Source: Microbacterium sp. MM2322
Lineage (GTDB): Bacteria > Actinomycetota > Actinomycetes > Actinomycetales > Microbacteriaceae
Assembly (NCBI RefSeq): GCF_964186585.1
Contig: NZ_OZ075067.1
Coordinates: 2,790,001 to 2,854,000 of the forward strand
Length of the DNA stretch: 64,000 nt
Direction: 5' to 3'
Position 1 is the first letter of the stretch. Every line of letters begins with the position of its first letter. The position numbers and the translations under genes are program-made. Shown here in pieces: positions 52,555 through 60,891 of this stretch. Below the pieces are notes generated by a model, which was given only the letters and a program-made list of their open reading frames with translations, was not told where the DNA came from and ran no database searches.

Positions 52555-53508
52555 TCAGCGCAAGCGCAGCCGCCGGCCCTTGAGGTACGGCCATTCCGCG
52601 CGGGTCGCGTGCTCGGCGTAGTGCCACATGCGGGCGCCGACATCGGGGTCGATCGTGATGCGCGGCGCCTTCGCGAGGGCCGGGAGGCCCGTGTACATGC
52701 GGGACGGACCCCAGTACTGCCCGCCCTCGGCCTCCGGGTCGGTGAGGGCGCGCACCGGAGCCCACGCCCCGCTCTCTTTGGACTGCGAGACAACGGCCTG
52801 CAACCCGCCGATCAGGCGCTTGCGGCGCGTGGGTGCGCTGACTCCCGCGATGCGCCGGGTGCGGCCGCCGAGCGAGTATCCGGGGTGCGCGACGAGGCTG
52901 GCCACGGGGACGGATGCCGCCCGCAGCCGCCGGTCGGCTTCGAAACCGATCGCCGACGTCGCGACCTTGGACTGCACGTACGCCCGCCACGGGGTGTAGT
53001 CGTCGACGAGTTCGGGGTCGATCGGATCCCACGGGAAGAGCTTCGTCGCGACCGAACCGAGCCACACCATCCGGCCGCGCGCTGCGGCGAGGGCGGGCAG
53101 GAGGGCACCTGCGAGCGCGTAGTGCCCGAGCGCGTTCGTGGCGATCACGAGCTCGTTCCCGTCGCGGGTGACCTCCCGCGTCTTCGGCGGGTGGACGATG
53201 CCGGCGTTGAACAGCGCACCGTGCAGCCCGACGCGTCCGCGGACCGTCGCCGCGGCGGCGCGCACCGAGCCGAGGTTGCTCGTGTCGAGCGCGAGAGTCT
53301 CGAGGTCGGCATCCGGCACCTGGGCGAGGATCGCGGCCCGCGCGCGGGACAGTTTCGACGGGTTCCGCGCCGTCATGATGACGTGCGCGCCGGCACCGGC
53401 GAGCTGCAGGCAGGAAAAGAATCCGAGTCCGGTGTTCGACCCGGTGACGAGGTATCGACGGCCGCTCAGATCGGGCAGATCGTCGGGGTCCCAGTCATCT
53501 CGCGCCAC
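52555..53508 (-). CDS. Short-chain dehydrogenase/reductase
   Basis: The 317-residue protein has the nucleotide-binding TGSNTGLG motif, FNAGIVHPP (the NAG element) and a probable catalytic pair in YVQSKVA. It matches the retinol dehydrogenase-like classical SDR group, which uses NADP(H). The GTG at 53508 is chosen; the upstream in-frame region contains arginine- and glutamine-rich residues of non-coding type. It ends next to the C-rich repeat. Confidence 0.85.
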   Translation of the reverse strand: MARDDWDPDDLPDLSGRRYLVTGSNTGLGFFSCLQLAGAGAHVIMTARNPSKLSRARAAILAQVPDADLETLALDTSNLGSVRAAAATVRGRVGLHGALFNAGIVHPPKTREVTRDGNELVIATNALGHYALAGALLPALAAARGRMVWLGSVATKLFPWDPIDPELVDDYTPWRAYVQSKVATSAIGFEADRRLRAASVPVASLVAHPGYSLGGRTRRIAGVSAPTRRKRLIGGLQAVVSQSKESGAWAPVRALTDPEAEGGQYWGPSRMYTGLPALAKAPRITIDPDVGARMWHYAEHATRAEWPYLKGRRLRLR

Positions 53509-53568
53509 ACCCTCGACCCTACGCTCGGGCGCCACCTCGCGGCATCCCCCTCGTGGGAGAGTTGAGGC

Positions 53569-53715
53569 ATGAACGGACTCGAGCAGAACCTGCTGTTCGC
53601 CGTCGTCGGGCTCTCGCTGGTCACGTCGCTGGTGCTCGTCGTCGTGCGGATGGTGCGCGGACGCGGCCACGACGATGACGACCGCAAGCCGTGGGACGAC
53701 CTCGAGCCGAAGTAG
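53569..53715 (+). CDS. Small membrane protein, 48 residues
   Basis: An ATG at 53569 after GTTGAGG opens a 48-residue frame ending TAG at 53713-53715: an N-terminal membrane helix (about residues 7-29, LLFAVVGLSLVTSLVLVVV) followed by a basic then acidic tail (RGRGHDDDDRKPWDDLEPK). It is short but has coding character and a clear membrane topology. It is convergent with pyrE, 3 bases apart. Function unknown. Confidence 0.65.
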   Translation: MNGLEQNLLFAVVGLSLVTSLVLVVVRMVRGRGHDDDDRKPWDDLEPK

Positions 53716-53718
53716 GGA

Positions 53719-54297
53719 TTACTGGGGCTTCAGGCCCAGGTCGTCGAGGTCGATCGCGGCCAGCCACGTGAGGCCTTCGGCTTCGACGGCGGCCTGCGCG
53801 CCGGTCTTGCGGTCGACGATGACGGCGACGGCGACGGGCTCGGCACCCGCGCGGCGGAGCGCCTCGACGGCCTTCAGCGCGGACTGACCGGTGGTCGAGG
53901 TGTCTTCGACGACGATGACGCGCTTGCCGACGACATCCGCTCCTTCGACCTGACGGCCGCGGCCGTGGTCCTTGGGCTCCTTGCGGACGACGAACGCGTC
54001 GAGCGGAGCATCGGTGCGCGCCGACTCGTGCATGACGGCGTTGGCGATGGGGTCGGCGCCGAGCGTGAGACCGCCGACCGCGACGATGCCGTCGACGTCG
54101 CGGATGAGGTCGAGCATGATCCGGCCGATGGCGGGAGCCGCGCGGTGGTCGAGCGTGAGCTTGCGCATGTCGACGTAGTACGTCGCCTTCTTGCCGCTCG
54201 ACAGGGTGAAGTCGCCGTGGAACACGGCCTCCTCCTGGATAAGCGAGATGAGGCTCTGGCGGTCGGCTTCGAGTGCGGGCGTAGAGGCGACGGTCAC
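53719..54297 (-). CDS. pyrE: Orotate phosphoribosyltransferase
   Basis: The 192-residue protein has GDFTLSSGKKATYYVDMRK near the N-terminus, GLTLGADPIANA and the PRPP-binding loop VVEDTSTTGQSALKAVEAL, the signature of PyrE. It makes orotidine 5'-phosphate in de novo pyrimidine synthesis. The GTG at 54297 gives the usual length of the family. Confidence 0.95.
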   Translation of the reverse strand: MTVASTPALEADRQSLISLIQEEAVFHGDFTLSSGKKATYYVDMRKLTLDHRAAPAIGRIMLDLIRDVDGIVAVGGLTLGADPIANAVMHESARTDAPLDAFVVRKEPKDHGRGRQVEGADVVGKRVIVVEDTSTTGQSALKAVEALRRAGAEPVAVAVIVDRKTGAQAAVEAEGLTWLAAIDLDDLGLKPQ

Positions 54298-54349
54298 GGG
54301 GACGAGTCTACGACCGGCGGCGTCGGACGCCCGATCTAGGCTGGGAACC

Positions 54350-55189
54350 ATGCGGCTTGCCACCTGGAACGTCAACTCCATCCGCGCGCGCATCGTGCGC
54401 ACCGTCGAATTCGCCGTGCGCGAGGGCATCGACGTGCTGGCGATGCAGGAGATCAAGTGCAAGCCCGAGCAGTTCCCCTACGAGGCGTTCGAAGAGGCCG
54501 GGTACCACGTCGAGGCGCACGGCCTGAATCAGTGGAACGGCGTCGCCATCGCGAGCCGCCAGCCGATCACCGACGTCGAGTACGCCTTCCCCGATATGCC
54601 CGGGTTCCTGAAGGGGCACGAGGGTCCGGATGCCCCGCAGGAGGCACGTGCCCTCGGAGCGACGATCGACGGGGTCAAGGTCTGGAGCCTCTACGTCCCC
54701 AACGGACGCGGACTGGACGACCCCCACTTCACGTACAAGCTGCACTGGCTCGAGGCTCTCCGCGCCTATACGCAGTCGACCCTCGCGGCTCGCCCTGACC
54801 TGCCGCTCGCCCTCGTGGGCGACTTCAACATCGCCCCGACGGATGCCGACAACGGCGACCCGACGATCGTCCAAGGCGTGTCGACCCACGTCTCCCCCGA
54901 GGAGCGCGCCTCGTTCCAGGCGCTCCTCGACGCCGGCCTCGTCGACACGGTCCGCCCGCTGGTGCCGACCGGCTACACGTACTGGGACTACAAGCAACTG
55001 CGCTTCCCCCGCAATGAGGGCCTGCGGATCGACTTCATCCTCGGCTCCCCGGCCTTCGCCGACGCCGTCGTCGCGGCATCCATCCACCGCGACGAGCGCA
55101 AGGGTGAGATTCCGAGCGACCATGTTCCCGTCGTCGTCGACCTGGATCTCGACGGCGAGGACGACGACGACCGTCCGATGATCTTCTGA
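54350..55189 (+). CDS. xth: Exodeoxyribonuclease III
   Basis: The 279-residue protein has the full exonuclease III/AP endonuclease set: Asn7 in TWNVNS, Glu34 in MQEIKC, GDFNIAPTD and SDHVPVVVD. It removes 3' blocks and cuts abasic sites in base-excision repair. Its last 3 codons and the following bases (55181-55209) are repeated at 57535-57563, bracketing an island of lower GC. Confidence 0.95.
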   Translation: MRLATWNVNSIRARIVRTVEFAVREGIDVLAMQEIKCKPEQFPYEAFEEAGYHVEAHGLNQWNGVAIASRQPITDVEYAFPDMPGFLKGHEGPDAPQEARALGATIDGVKVWSLYVPNGRGLDDPHFTYKLHWLEALRAYTQSTLAARPDLPLALVGDFNIAPTDADNGDPTIVQGVSTHVSPEERASFQALLDAGLVDTVRPLVPTGYTYWDYKQLRFPRNEGLRIDFILGSPAFADAVVAASIHRDERKGEIPSDHVPVVVDLDLDGEDDDDRPMIF

Positions 55190-55209
55190 CGCGAGCCGCA
55201 CGCCGCGGG
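55181..55209. repeat. 29-bp direct repeat, left copy (xth 3' end)
   Basis: ATCTTCTGACGCGAGCCGC plus a variable base and CGCCGCGGG covers the last three codons of xth and the bases after them. The copy at 57535-57563 differs at one position (A/G). The two flank the island that holds the RHS remnant and the secreted protein gene. Confidence 0.8.
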
Positions 55210-55239
55210 ACGATAGCGGCGGCACCCGGCAAACCCAAT

Positions 55240-55634
55240 ACCCGTCCCTTTTGAAGGCTGGCATCCAAGCTCGCGCCACCGGATGGGTCCACTTTGCCAA
55301 CCGCTAGTGCAACACCACCCTCGGCCGCTGGGCTCAACAGGACACCCCCGGCAGCCCGCTCGACCCCAACCACGCCAACCGATACGCGCATGCCGGCGCC
55401 GATCCCGTGAACAACATCGACCCCACAGACCGAGCTATTTCAGCGTGGCGCCACATCGGCGATCACTGGGCTCCCACCCTTTGCCACCCACGTCGCTCGA
55501 TTCGCCCTAGCCCTTTCACAGCAGGCTCCTCGATACCAAGCGCGGCGAGGGTGATCAGTACGAAATCCGCCATTGGCGACGCGACGTTTGCGGCCGTTGG
55601 GGTCTACTACCTCGCGTCTGATGGGAACTGTTGA
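55240..55634 (+). pseudogene. Decayed RHS repeat-associated core domain fragment
   Basis: In one frame the DNA reads FANR, stop (TAG at 55305-55307), CNTTLGRWAQQDTPGSPLDP, then NHANRYAHAGADPVNNIDPTD. This is the conserved end of RHS/YD-repeat core domains (usually GNRYYNTTLGRW...NRYAYAGDDPVN.IDPTG), with the TAC codon mutated to TAG. The frame stays open to 55634 with an unassigned variable tail. No upstream RHS repeats remain, so it is the isolated end of a once larger toxin-type gene. Confidence 0.8.
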
Positions 55635-55639
55635 TGCCT

Positions 55640-55860
55640 CAGTTTCGAACGCCGGAGAAGCGGTCAGCCGCGGCGTGCACAGAGAGCAGTCACCGCGACG
55701 GGCCTGATCGTCGATCTCGCCAGTTCATCCGCAGGATTCATCCTGATCGCGAATGACTGGGCCTGGGGTGGGCAATCGCGGTCTCGGCGCCAATCGCAGC
55801 AGCGGCAGGTGCCTTCCTGTTGCCGATGGAGCGTAGACGCGATCAGTAGGCCCGGTCGGC
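55640..55860 (+). pseudogene. Possible remnant of a small membrane protein
   Basis: The frame with IVDLASSSAGFILIAN and, after an apparent frameshift, GWAIAVSAPIAAAAGAFLLP and a basic end reads like two membrane segments of a decayed protein. It lies directly after the RHS tail, where immunity or accessory genes often sit. Confidence 0.35.
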
Positions 55861-56309
55861 GACTACGTGGTCTATGCAGGGCGGGTCATCTGCGACTGGC
55901 TTCAGCGAGAGAATTTCGCGCGGCCGCCTAGGTTTTCATCTTTCGCCATAAAGAGGGATCGCTACGGTTCCAGCAACCGCGGACAGTGTTGCCGCGGGGC
56001 CGAGGACGAAAGATTGGGGCCAGGATGCGTGAGTCGAAACTTATGATAGCGACACGAAGCGAGTAGCCGTCGGTGGTGCCGTCCTTGCCTTGATCAGGGC
56101 AACATGACCCGATCACACGTGCAAGCTGTCATCACGGCAATCACGGGCATCAGCGCAGTAGTTGCCGCTCAGGAGGACGTGATCCGTCTACCCCTGAGAC
56201 CTGCGCAGGTGCGCCCCTCGACGTTGATGCTTGGCCACAACTCACTCACACCGATAGGGTCAACGGGACGGCTCACGGCCGCCACTTCAAACAAACCGGG
56301 GGGAACGAA
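55861..56309. other. Gene-free stretch in the low-GC island
   Basis: Between the remnants and the secreted protein gene I find only short frames without coding character. The base composition is lower in GC than the flanks. Confidence 0.5.
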
Positions 56310-57044
56310 TTGAAGACGTATAAATACGATGCAGGACGAGGTCGTTTGGGCCGGCGGATCGCCGGCCTTATCGCTGTCGGCGCTGCTGCGGTCTCAATGC
56401 TGGGATTTGCTGGCACTGCCGCGGCGCTCGCGAACACCACGCCGGCCGAGGAAAAGGCGACAGCGTTCCTTGAAGAGAACATGGCTCGATTTGAAGTCCC
56501 TCAGGAACTTCGCGCCAGCCTCCTTGCCAAGGCGCTGAGCGGAGCAACCCTGGACGCACAGCTGCCGGGTGCGGTTCCGACTTCCACTGACGACGTCACC
56601 AACGAACTGGGCACGTTCCCAGTGAAGCGTTACCCCGATGGTTCCTTCGACAGCCTCGGGGTCAGCACGGAGGTGACTGATGCGGACGGCGGAACCTCGC
56701 TGCGCGCGATCAAGAACTGCAAAATGTCAGGCGGAGCCGGTGGAAGTGCTTATAGGGGGTGCCAGGTCTATCACTGGACCGCGTGGCATAACATGCACTT
56801 CGATGCCAACTACTCTCGCGCGTCCAATGCAGGCTCGATCACGTACATCGGTGGCCGGGGCTGGGATTCGGGTAACAGCTGCACCACCGAAGAGTTCAAG
56901 ATCAGTAAGAAAGTCGGCAACAACGGCAACCCGGCGAAGGCCGACTGGCTAATGGCTTGCACTGACATCTCCGGGGCTTCCTCGTCCAAGTATCTCGGGC
57001 TCCGAGTGAGTGGCACCTCCGCACACAGCGTCCAGGACTACTGA
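56310..57044 (+). CDS. Secreted cysteine-containing protein, unknown function
   Basis: This 244-residue protein begins with TTG at 56310 after GGGGGAACGA. It has a signal peptide (RRIAGLIAVGAAAVSMLGFA, cleavage near residue 42 in AAALA) and a helical pro-like region. The C-terminal domain, from about residue 135, is rich in Gly, Ser, Trp and aromatic residues, with four cysteines (KNCKMS, YRGCQVYHW, NSCTTEE, LMACTD) that could form two disulfides. I do not recognise the family. It lies inside the island bracketed by the 29-bp repeat, and its codon use is less GC-rich than that of its neighbours. Confidence 0.75.
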   Translation: MKTYKYDAGRGRLGRRIAGLIAVGAAAVSMLGFAGTAAALANTTPAEEKATAFLEENMARFEVPQELRASLLAKALSGATLDAQLPGAVPTSTDDVTNELGTFPVKRYPDGSFDSLGVSTEVTDADGGTSLRAIKNCKMSGGAGGSAYRGCQVYHWTAWHNMHFDANYSRASNAGSITYIGGRGWDSGNSCTTEEFKISKKVGNNGNPAKADWLMACTDISGASSSKYLGLRVSGTSAHSVQDY

Positions 57045-57429
57045 GTGCCTCACGGTGTCCTGGACTAGCAACCTGGGAAGGGACACCGTGGTTCCACCCA
57101 CGTGCAGACGGCAATCGCACTTCCGCTTCGCACAACGACAACTGGTGGCCGATCTTCGAAGCGGCGCCGATGGTCGGGTTTTAGATCCGCATTGCCGCCG
57201 TCCGGTCGATTCGCCACTGGAGTATCCGCGGCGGCGTAAAGCCGCCGGGGGCCGGAGCCGGGAATCGCGGGAGAGATACGCAACTGCTTGGGTCCAGTGC
57301 GGTCGCTGCATACAGCCGGAAGCGCCAGACCTCGGGCAGATCACGCCAAGTCCGCCGAGCGTGACGCGCCGGTCAGCAGCGTCTGGTATGCGCCATGGAA
57401 TAGCACGGTAGACGCGGCCAGCTAGCTAG
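57045..57429. other. Gene-free stretch after the secreted protein gene
   Basis: No convincing gene is visible. It contains short stop-rich frames and ends at the palindrome at 57430. Confidence 0.45.
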
Positions 57430-57467
57430 CCGCCTAACTCCACGATCCAGATCGTGGAGTTAGGCGG
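57430..57467. terminator. Perfect 18-base palindrome in the island
   Basis: The 18-base arms 57430-57447 and 57450-57467 pair without mismatch across a 2-base loop. It is 385 bases after the secreted protein gene. It could be a terminator, a protein-binding site or an end of the acquired island; no T-run follows. Confidence 0.5.
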
Positions 57468-57534
57468 TCTCGAGGTCGACGCGGGCGGGGTTTGCCTAAC
57501 GGAGAAGACTTCGACGTGAGCGCCATCGTCTCGA

Positions 57535-57563
57535 ATCTTCTGACGCGAGCCGCGCGCCGCGGG
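57535..57563. repeat. 29-bp direct repeat, right copy
   Basis: Repeats 55181-55209 with one difference. It is not part of a gene here. The duplication of an xth 3' end suggests insertion by target-site duplication or site-specific recombination, or unequal exchange. Confidence 0.8.
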
Positions 57564-57615
57564 TTCCCCCGCACGACGGATGCCGGACCCCGCCGCCCCC
57601 TCTAGCGTGGGGAGC

Positions 57616-58860
57616 ATGCCCGACTCGATGCTCCGCCGCGCCGCCACCGCGGACGAACGACGCCACGACGCCTGGTTGGCTGCCGGATTGCTGATCGCCG
57701 CCATGCTCAGCACGGCCCTGGGCAGCGTCTCGGGTGTCTACCGCGGCGCTCACCCGGACCTGGTCTGGGGGCTGCTGTACTCCGCCGCGATCTCGGCTCC
57801 GCTGGCCCTCCGTCGGCGCTACCCCATGTCGGTCCTGATCGTCGTCTCGACCGCCTTCTTCATCGGCGTCTCGATACGGATCCCCGAGCTCTACGTCGGC
57901 AACGTCTCGCTGTTCATCGGGATGTACACGGTCGGCTCGTGGGTGGCCGACCGGCGCCGCGCGGCGCTCGTGCGAGCCCTCCTCATCGTCGCGATGTTCG
58001 TGTGGCTGATGATCTCGATCTTCCAGTCGGCGGCATCCGACGACGGTCTCTCGCGTGAGGGCCCCTTCTCCCCCTTCGCGGCATTCGCGATGATCCAGTT
58101 CTTGGTGAACGTGGCGTTCTTCGGCGGGGCGTACCTCTTCGGCGAGCGCGCGTACACGAGCGCCATGGAGCGGGCCGCGCTCGAGGAGCGCACCCGCGAG
58201 CTCGAGCTCGAGCGCGAGCGCTCGGCTGCGCAGGCCGTTGCCCTCGACCGGGTGCGCATCGCCCGCGAGCTGCACGACGTGGTCGCGCACCACGTCTCGG
58301 CGATGGGGGTGCAGGCGGGTGCCGCACGCACGGTGCTGGAGCGCGATTCGGATGCCGCGCGCACCGCGCTGACCGGCGTCGAGACATCGGCACGGCAGGC
58401 GCTGAGCGAGCTGCGGCAATTGCTCGAGACGCTCCGCACCCCCGAGACCGACGCTCCCGGCGGATCGACGCTGCGGCTCGATGGGCTCGTCGAGCTGGTC
58501 GCGCACGCGAACGACAACGGCCTGCCGACAACGCTGTCCGTCGTGGGCGAGGCGACGCCGACGCCCGAGCTCGTGCAGGTGAACCTGTACCGCATCGCGC
58601 AGGAGGCACTCACGAACGCCCGCCGCCACGGCGGTCCCGGCGCGACGGCCGACGTGCGGCTGCGGTACGGGACGAGCGACGTCGAACTCGAGGTCGCGAA
58701 CACCGGCCGCCCGCCCATCTCGGGCCGCGCAGGGCTCGGCCTCGTCGGCATGCGCGAGCGCGCGGCCGCCTCGGGCGGTTCGCTCGAGGCACGGGCTCGG
58801 CCTCGGGGCGGCTTTCTCGTGCGCGTGCACGTGCCGGTCTCCCCGGCGGTGCCGGCATGA
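57616..58860 (+). CDS. NarL/DesK-type sensor histidine kinase
   Basis: The 414-residue kinase has four to five N-terminal membrane segments (about 25-150), a coiled linker, the HisKA_3 dimerisation domain with His220 in RELHDVVAHHVS and an ATPase domain with EALTNARRHG and LGLVGMRERA. It belongs to the short transmembrane kinases that pair with LuxR-type regulators. It starts at ATG 57616 and overlaps its regulator by four bases. Confidence 0.92.
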   Translation: MPDSMLRRAATADERRHDAWLAAGLLIAAMLSTALGSVSGVYRGAHPDLVWGLLYSAAISAPLALRRRYPMSVLIVVSTAFFIGVSIRIPELYVGNVSLFIGMYTVGSWVADRRRAALVRALLIVAMFVWLMISIFQSAASDDGLSREGPFSPFAAFAMIQFLVNVAFFGGAYLFGERAYTSAMERAALEERTRELELERERSAAQAVALDRVRIARELHDVVAHHVSAMGVQAGAARTVLERDSDAARTALTGVETSARQALSELRQLLETLRTPETDAPGGSTLRLDGLVELVAHANDNGLPTTLSVVGEATPTPELVQVNLYRIAQEALTNARRHGGPGATADVRLRYGTSDVELEVANTGRPPISGRAGLGLVGMRERAAASGGSLEARARPRGGFLVRVHVPVSPAVPA

Positions 58861-59528
58861 TCCGCGTCCTGCTGGTCGACGACCACGCGATCATGCGCGC
58901 CGGGTTCCGCATGATCCTCGAGGCGGCCGGTGACATCGAGGTCGTCGGCGAGGCCGGCGACGGCCGCGCCGCGGTCGCGTCGGCGCGTGAGCTCCAGCCC
59001 GACGTCATCTGCATGGACGTCCAGATGCCCGACATGGACGGTCTCGAGGCGACGCGTCGGATCGTGGCGGATGCGGGGGTCGCGGCATCCGTCGTCATCG
59101 TGACGACTTTCGACCGCGACGACTACCTGTTCCAGGCGCTGTCGGCGGGGGCGAGCGGATTCCTCCTGAAGAACGCCGGCCCGGAAGAGCTCACGAACGC
59201 CGTGCGCGTCGCCGCCTCGGGCGACGCCCTGCTCTCGCCGACGGTCACCCGCCGCGTGATCGCGCGGTTCGCCGCGACCGAGGCGGAGCCGGCGGCATCC
59301 CTCCCCCGTGCAGCGGATGCCGCGCCCGGCCTCCCGGTGGAGCTCACGGACCGCGAGGCCGAGGTGCTGCGGCTGCTCGCGCAGGCGATGAGCAACGGCG
59401 AGATCGCCCGGGAGCTCTACATCGGCGAGGCGACGGTGAAGACGCACGTGTCGAACGTGCTGCAGAAGCTCGGTGCCCGCGACCGCGTCGCCGCCGTCGT
59501 CTGGGCCCACCGCCACGGCCTCGCCTGA
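58857..59528 (+). CDS. LuxR/NarL-family response regulator
   Basis: The 223-residue regulator has a receiver domain with Asp54 in CMDVQMPD and the Lys in LKNAGP, and a LuxR helix-turn-helix (DREAEVLRLLAQAMSNGEIA, then VKTHVSNVLQKLGA). It partners the kinase encoded directly upstream. The genes it controls are not evident; the nearby convergent and downstream genes (FMN reductase, ABC exporter) are candidates. Confidence 0.93.
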   Translation: MIRVLLVDDHAIMRAGFRMILEAAGDIEVVGEAGDGRAAVASARELQPDVICMDVQMPDMDGLEATRRIVADAGVAASVVIVTTFDRDDYLFQALSAGASGFLLKNAGPEELTNAVRVAASGDALLSPTVTRRVIARFAATEAEPAASLPRAADAAPGLPVELTDREAEVLRLLAQAMSNGEIARELYIGEATVKTHVSNVLQKLGARDRVAAVVWAHRHGLA

Positions 59529-59720
59529 GCCACGCGCCGCGGGTACCCGGCGCCCCGCGTGCCGGGCGCCACGCCCGTCACCCCGCCCCGCCCGAGCACC
59601 CCGCGTGCGCCGGCGCCCCGCGTGCCGGGCGCCCCGCCCGGCACCCCGCGTGTGTCCCGGCGCCCCGCGTGTGCCCGTCGCCCCGCGTGTGCCCGTCGCC
59701 CCGCGTGCACCCCGGCCCCC
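59529..59720. repeat. C-rich short tandem repeats
   Basis: The gap begins with degenerate tandem units of the type CGCCCCGCGTGTGCCCGT and related forms (about 18 bases, 2-3 clear copies near 59657-59705). No gene is visible. Confidence 0.6.
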
Positions 59721-59795
59721 GCGCCGACAAACGCAATCCGGGGCGAAAAACGCGTCCCCTCATGGTGTCTCGCCCCGGATGCCGTTTCTCGGCGC
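59721..59795. repeat. 75-bp convergent-gap palindrome, second family, copy 1
   Basis: Arms 59721-59746 and 59770-59795 pair over 26 bases with three mismatches. The loop ACGCGTCCCC(T/G)CATGGTGT is nearly the same in copy 2, whereas the arms of copy 2 have diverged. Confidence 0.8.
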
Positions 59796-59883
59796 TCCCC
59801 CCGGGCGCAGGCCGCCCGCCCCAGCCGCGATCCCCGGCCCGAGCCCGCGCCTCCGTCGCCCCCCCGCGTGCACCCCGGCCCCT

Positions 59884-59958
59884 GCGCCGACAAACGCGAT
59901 CCGGGACAAGACACGCGTCCCCGCATGGTGTTTCGCACCGGATGCCGTTTCTCAACGC
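59884..59958. repeat. 75-bp convergent-gap palindrome, second family, copy 2
   Basis: The same order of elements as 59721-59795 (GCGCCGACAAACG, ATCCGG, ACGCGTCCCC, CATGGTGT, CCGGATGCCGTTTCTC) with more stem mismatches. It lies 163 bases after copy 1 in the same gap. Confidence 0.75.
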
Positions 59959-59994
59959 TCACACCCGGCGCTCACACCCGGCGCTCACACTCGG
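59955..59994. repeat. 13-bp tandem repeat
   Basis: Three head-to-tail units of about 13 bases of the form CGCTCACACCCGG, the third with one change. They follow directly after the second 75-bp palindrome. Confidence 0.75.
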
Positions 59995-60064
59995 CGCGCA
60001 CCCCGGCGCTCCCACCGGCCGCACGGCGCACGCCCCCACGCGCGAACCCTCCCGCAGACGCGAA

Positions 60065-60094
60065 ACGGCCCCGCCCGAGTCGGGGCGGGGCCGT
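60065..60094 (-). terminator. Hairpin terminator of the FMN reductase gene
   Basis: Perfect 12-base GC-rich arms (60065-60076 and 60083-60094) lie 15 bases beyond the stop codon of the minus-strand reductase gene. Confidence 0.75.
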
Positions 60095-60108
60095 CGTCGC
60101 GACGCGGG

Positions 60109-60678
60109 TCAGACGCCCGCGGGGACCTTCGCGTAGCGGTCGACGAGGTCGTTGAACGCCTCGAGGTAGCCGGTCAGGAAGCCGGCGGTCGCGTCGTTCG
60201 TGACCTCGCCGTCCTCGGCGAACAGGCCGGGCGTGGTCTGCACGAAGCCCTCGGGCTGGCCGAGCGTCGGCGCGTTGAAGTGGCTGAGGATCGCCTTGAG
60301 GTGCTGCTGGGCGACGGCGGTCGCCACACCGCTGCCCGACGTGCCGATGACGGCCGTGGGCTTGTTGTGGAACGCGTTCTGGCCGTACGGGCGGGCAGCC
60401 CAGTCGAGCGCGTTCTTGAGGACGCCCGGGATCGAGCGGCTGTACTCGGGGGTCACGATGATGACGCCATCGACGTCCGCGATCGCCTGCTTGAAGTCGA
60501 CGGCCACCTGCGGGAAGTTCCCGTCGTGGTCGACCGAGTAGAACGGCAGGTCCTTGATCGGGATCTCGACCAGCGTGGTGCCCTCGGGGGCGAGGCGCTC
60601 GAGCGCCTTGGCGAGGGTCCGGTTGATCGACGTCGACGAGATGCTGCCGACGATGTAGCCGATGGTGCGATTCGTCAT
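60109..60678 (-). CDS. NADPH-dependent FMN reductase
   Basis: The 189-residue flavoprotein has the FMN phosphate loop GSISSTSINR near the N-terminus and TPEYSRSIPGVLKNALDW, the signature of the FMN_red (azobenzene reductase/ArsH-like) family. It reduces FMN, quinones or azo compounds with NAD(P)H in the cytoplasm. The ATG at 60678 is preceded by GGAGGA. Confidence 0.92.
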   Translation of the reverse strand: MTNRTIGYIVGSISSTSINRTLAKALERLAPEGTTLVEIPIKDLPFYSVDHDGNFPQVAVDFKQAIADVDGVIIVTPEYSRSIPGVLKNALDWAARPYGQNAFHNKPTAVIGTSGSGVATAVAQQHLKAILSHFNAPTLGQPEGFVQTTPGLFAEDGEVTNDATAGFLTGYLEAFNDLVDRYAKVPAGV

Positions 60679-60891
60679 GGGTCCTCCAAAGAGAGTGGAT
60701 AGGGATGCCGGTGGGCACCGCAGAACCCAACGACACCCCCCGCATCCCTATTCCCATGAATGCACCGGGAACGCCCCTCCCCCTCGCGGCGGGGATGGGT
60801 TTCACCCGCCGGGGGGAGGCCCCCGGCATCCCGTCTCCCTAGCGTGGAACACGTGCCGCCGCCGGTGGCGCACAGACCACAGGAGGAACGG

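Noticed and set aside
56104..56313. Small frame before the secreted protein gene
   Set aside because: No ribosome site, no recognisable domain, and composition like the surrounding non-coding DNA.
59529..60064. A gene in the repeat-rich gap after the LuxR-type regulator
   Set aside because: Long Pro/Arg/Ala frames exist on both strands, but they follow the C-rich tandem repeats and palindromes and show no domain.
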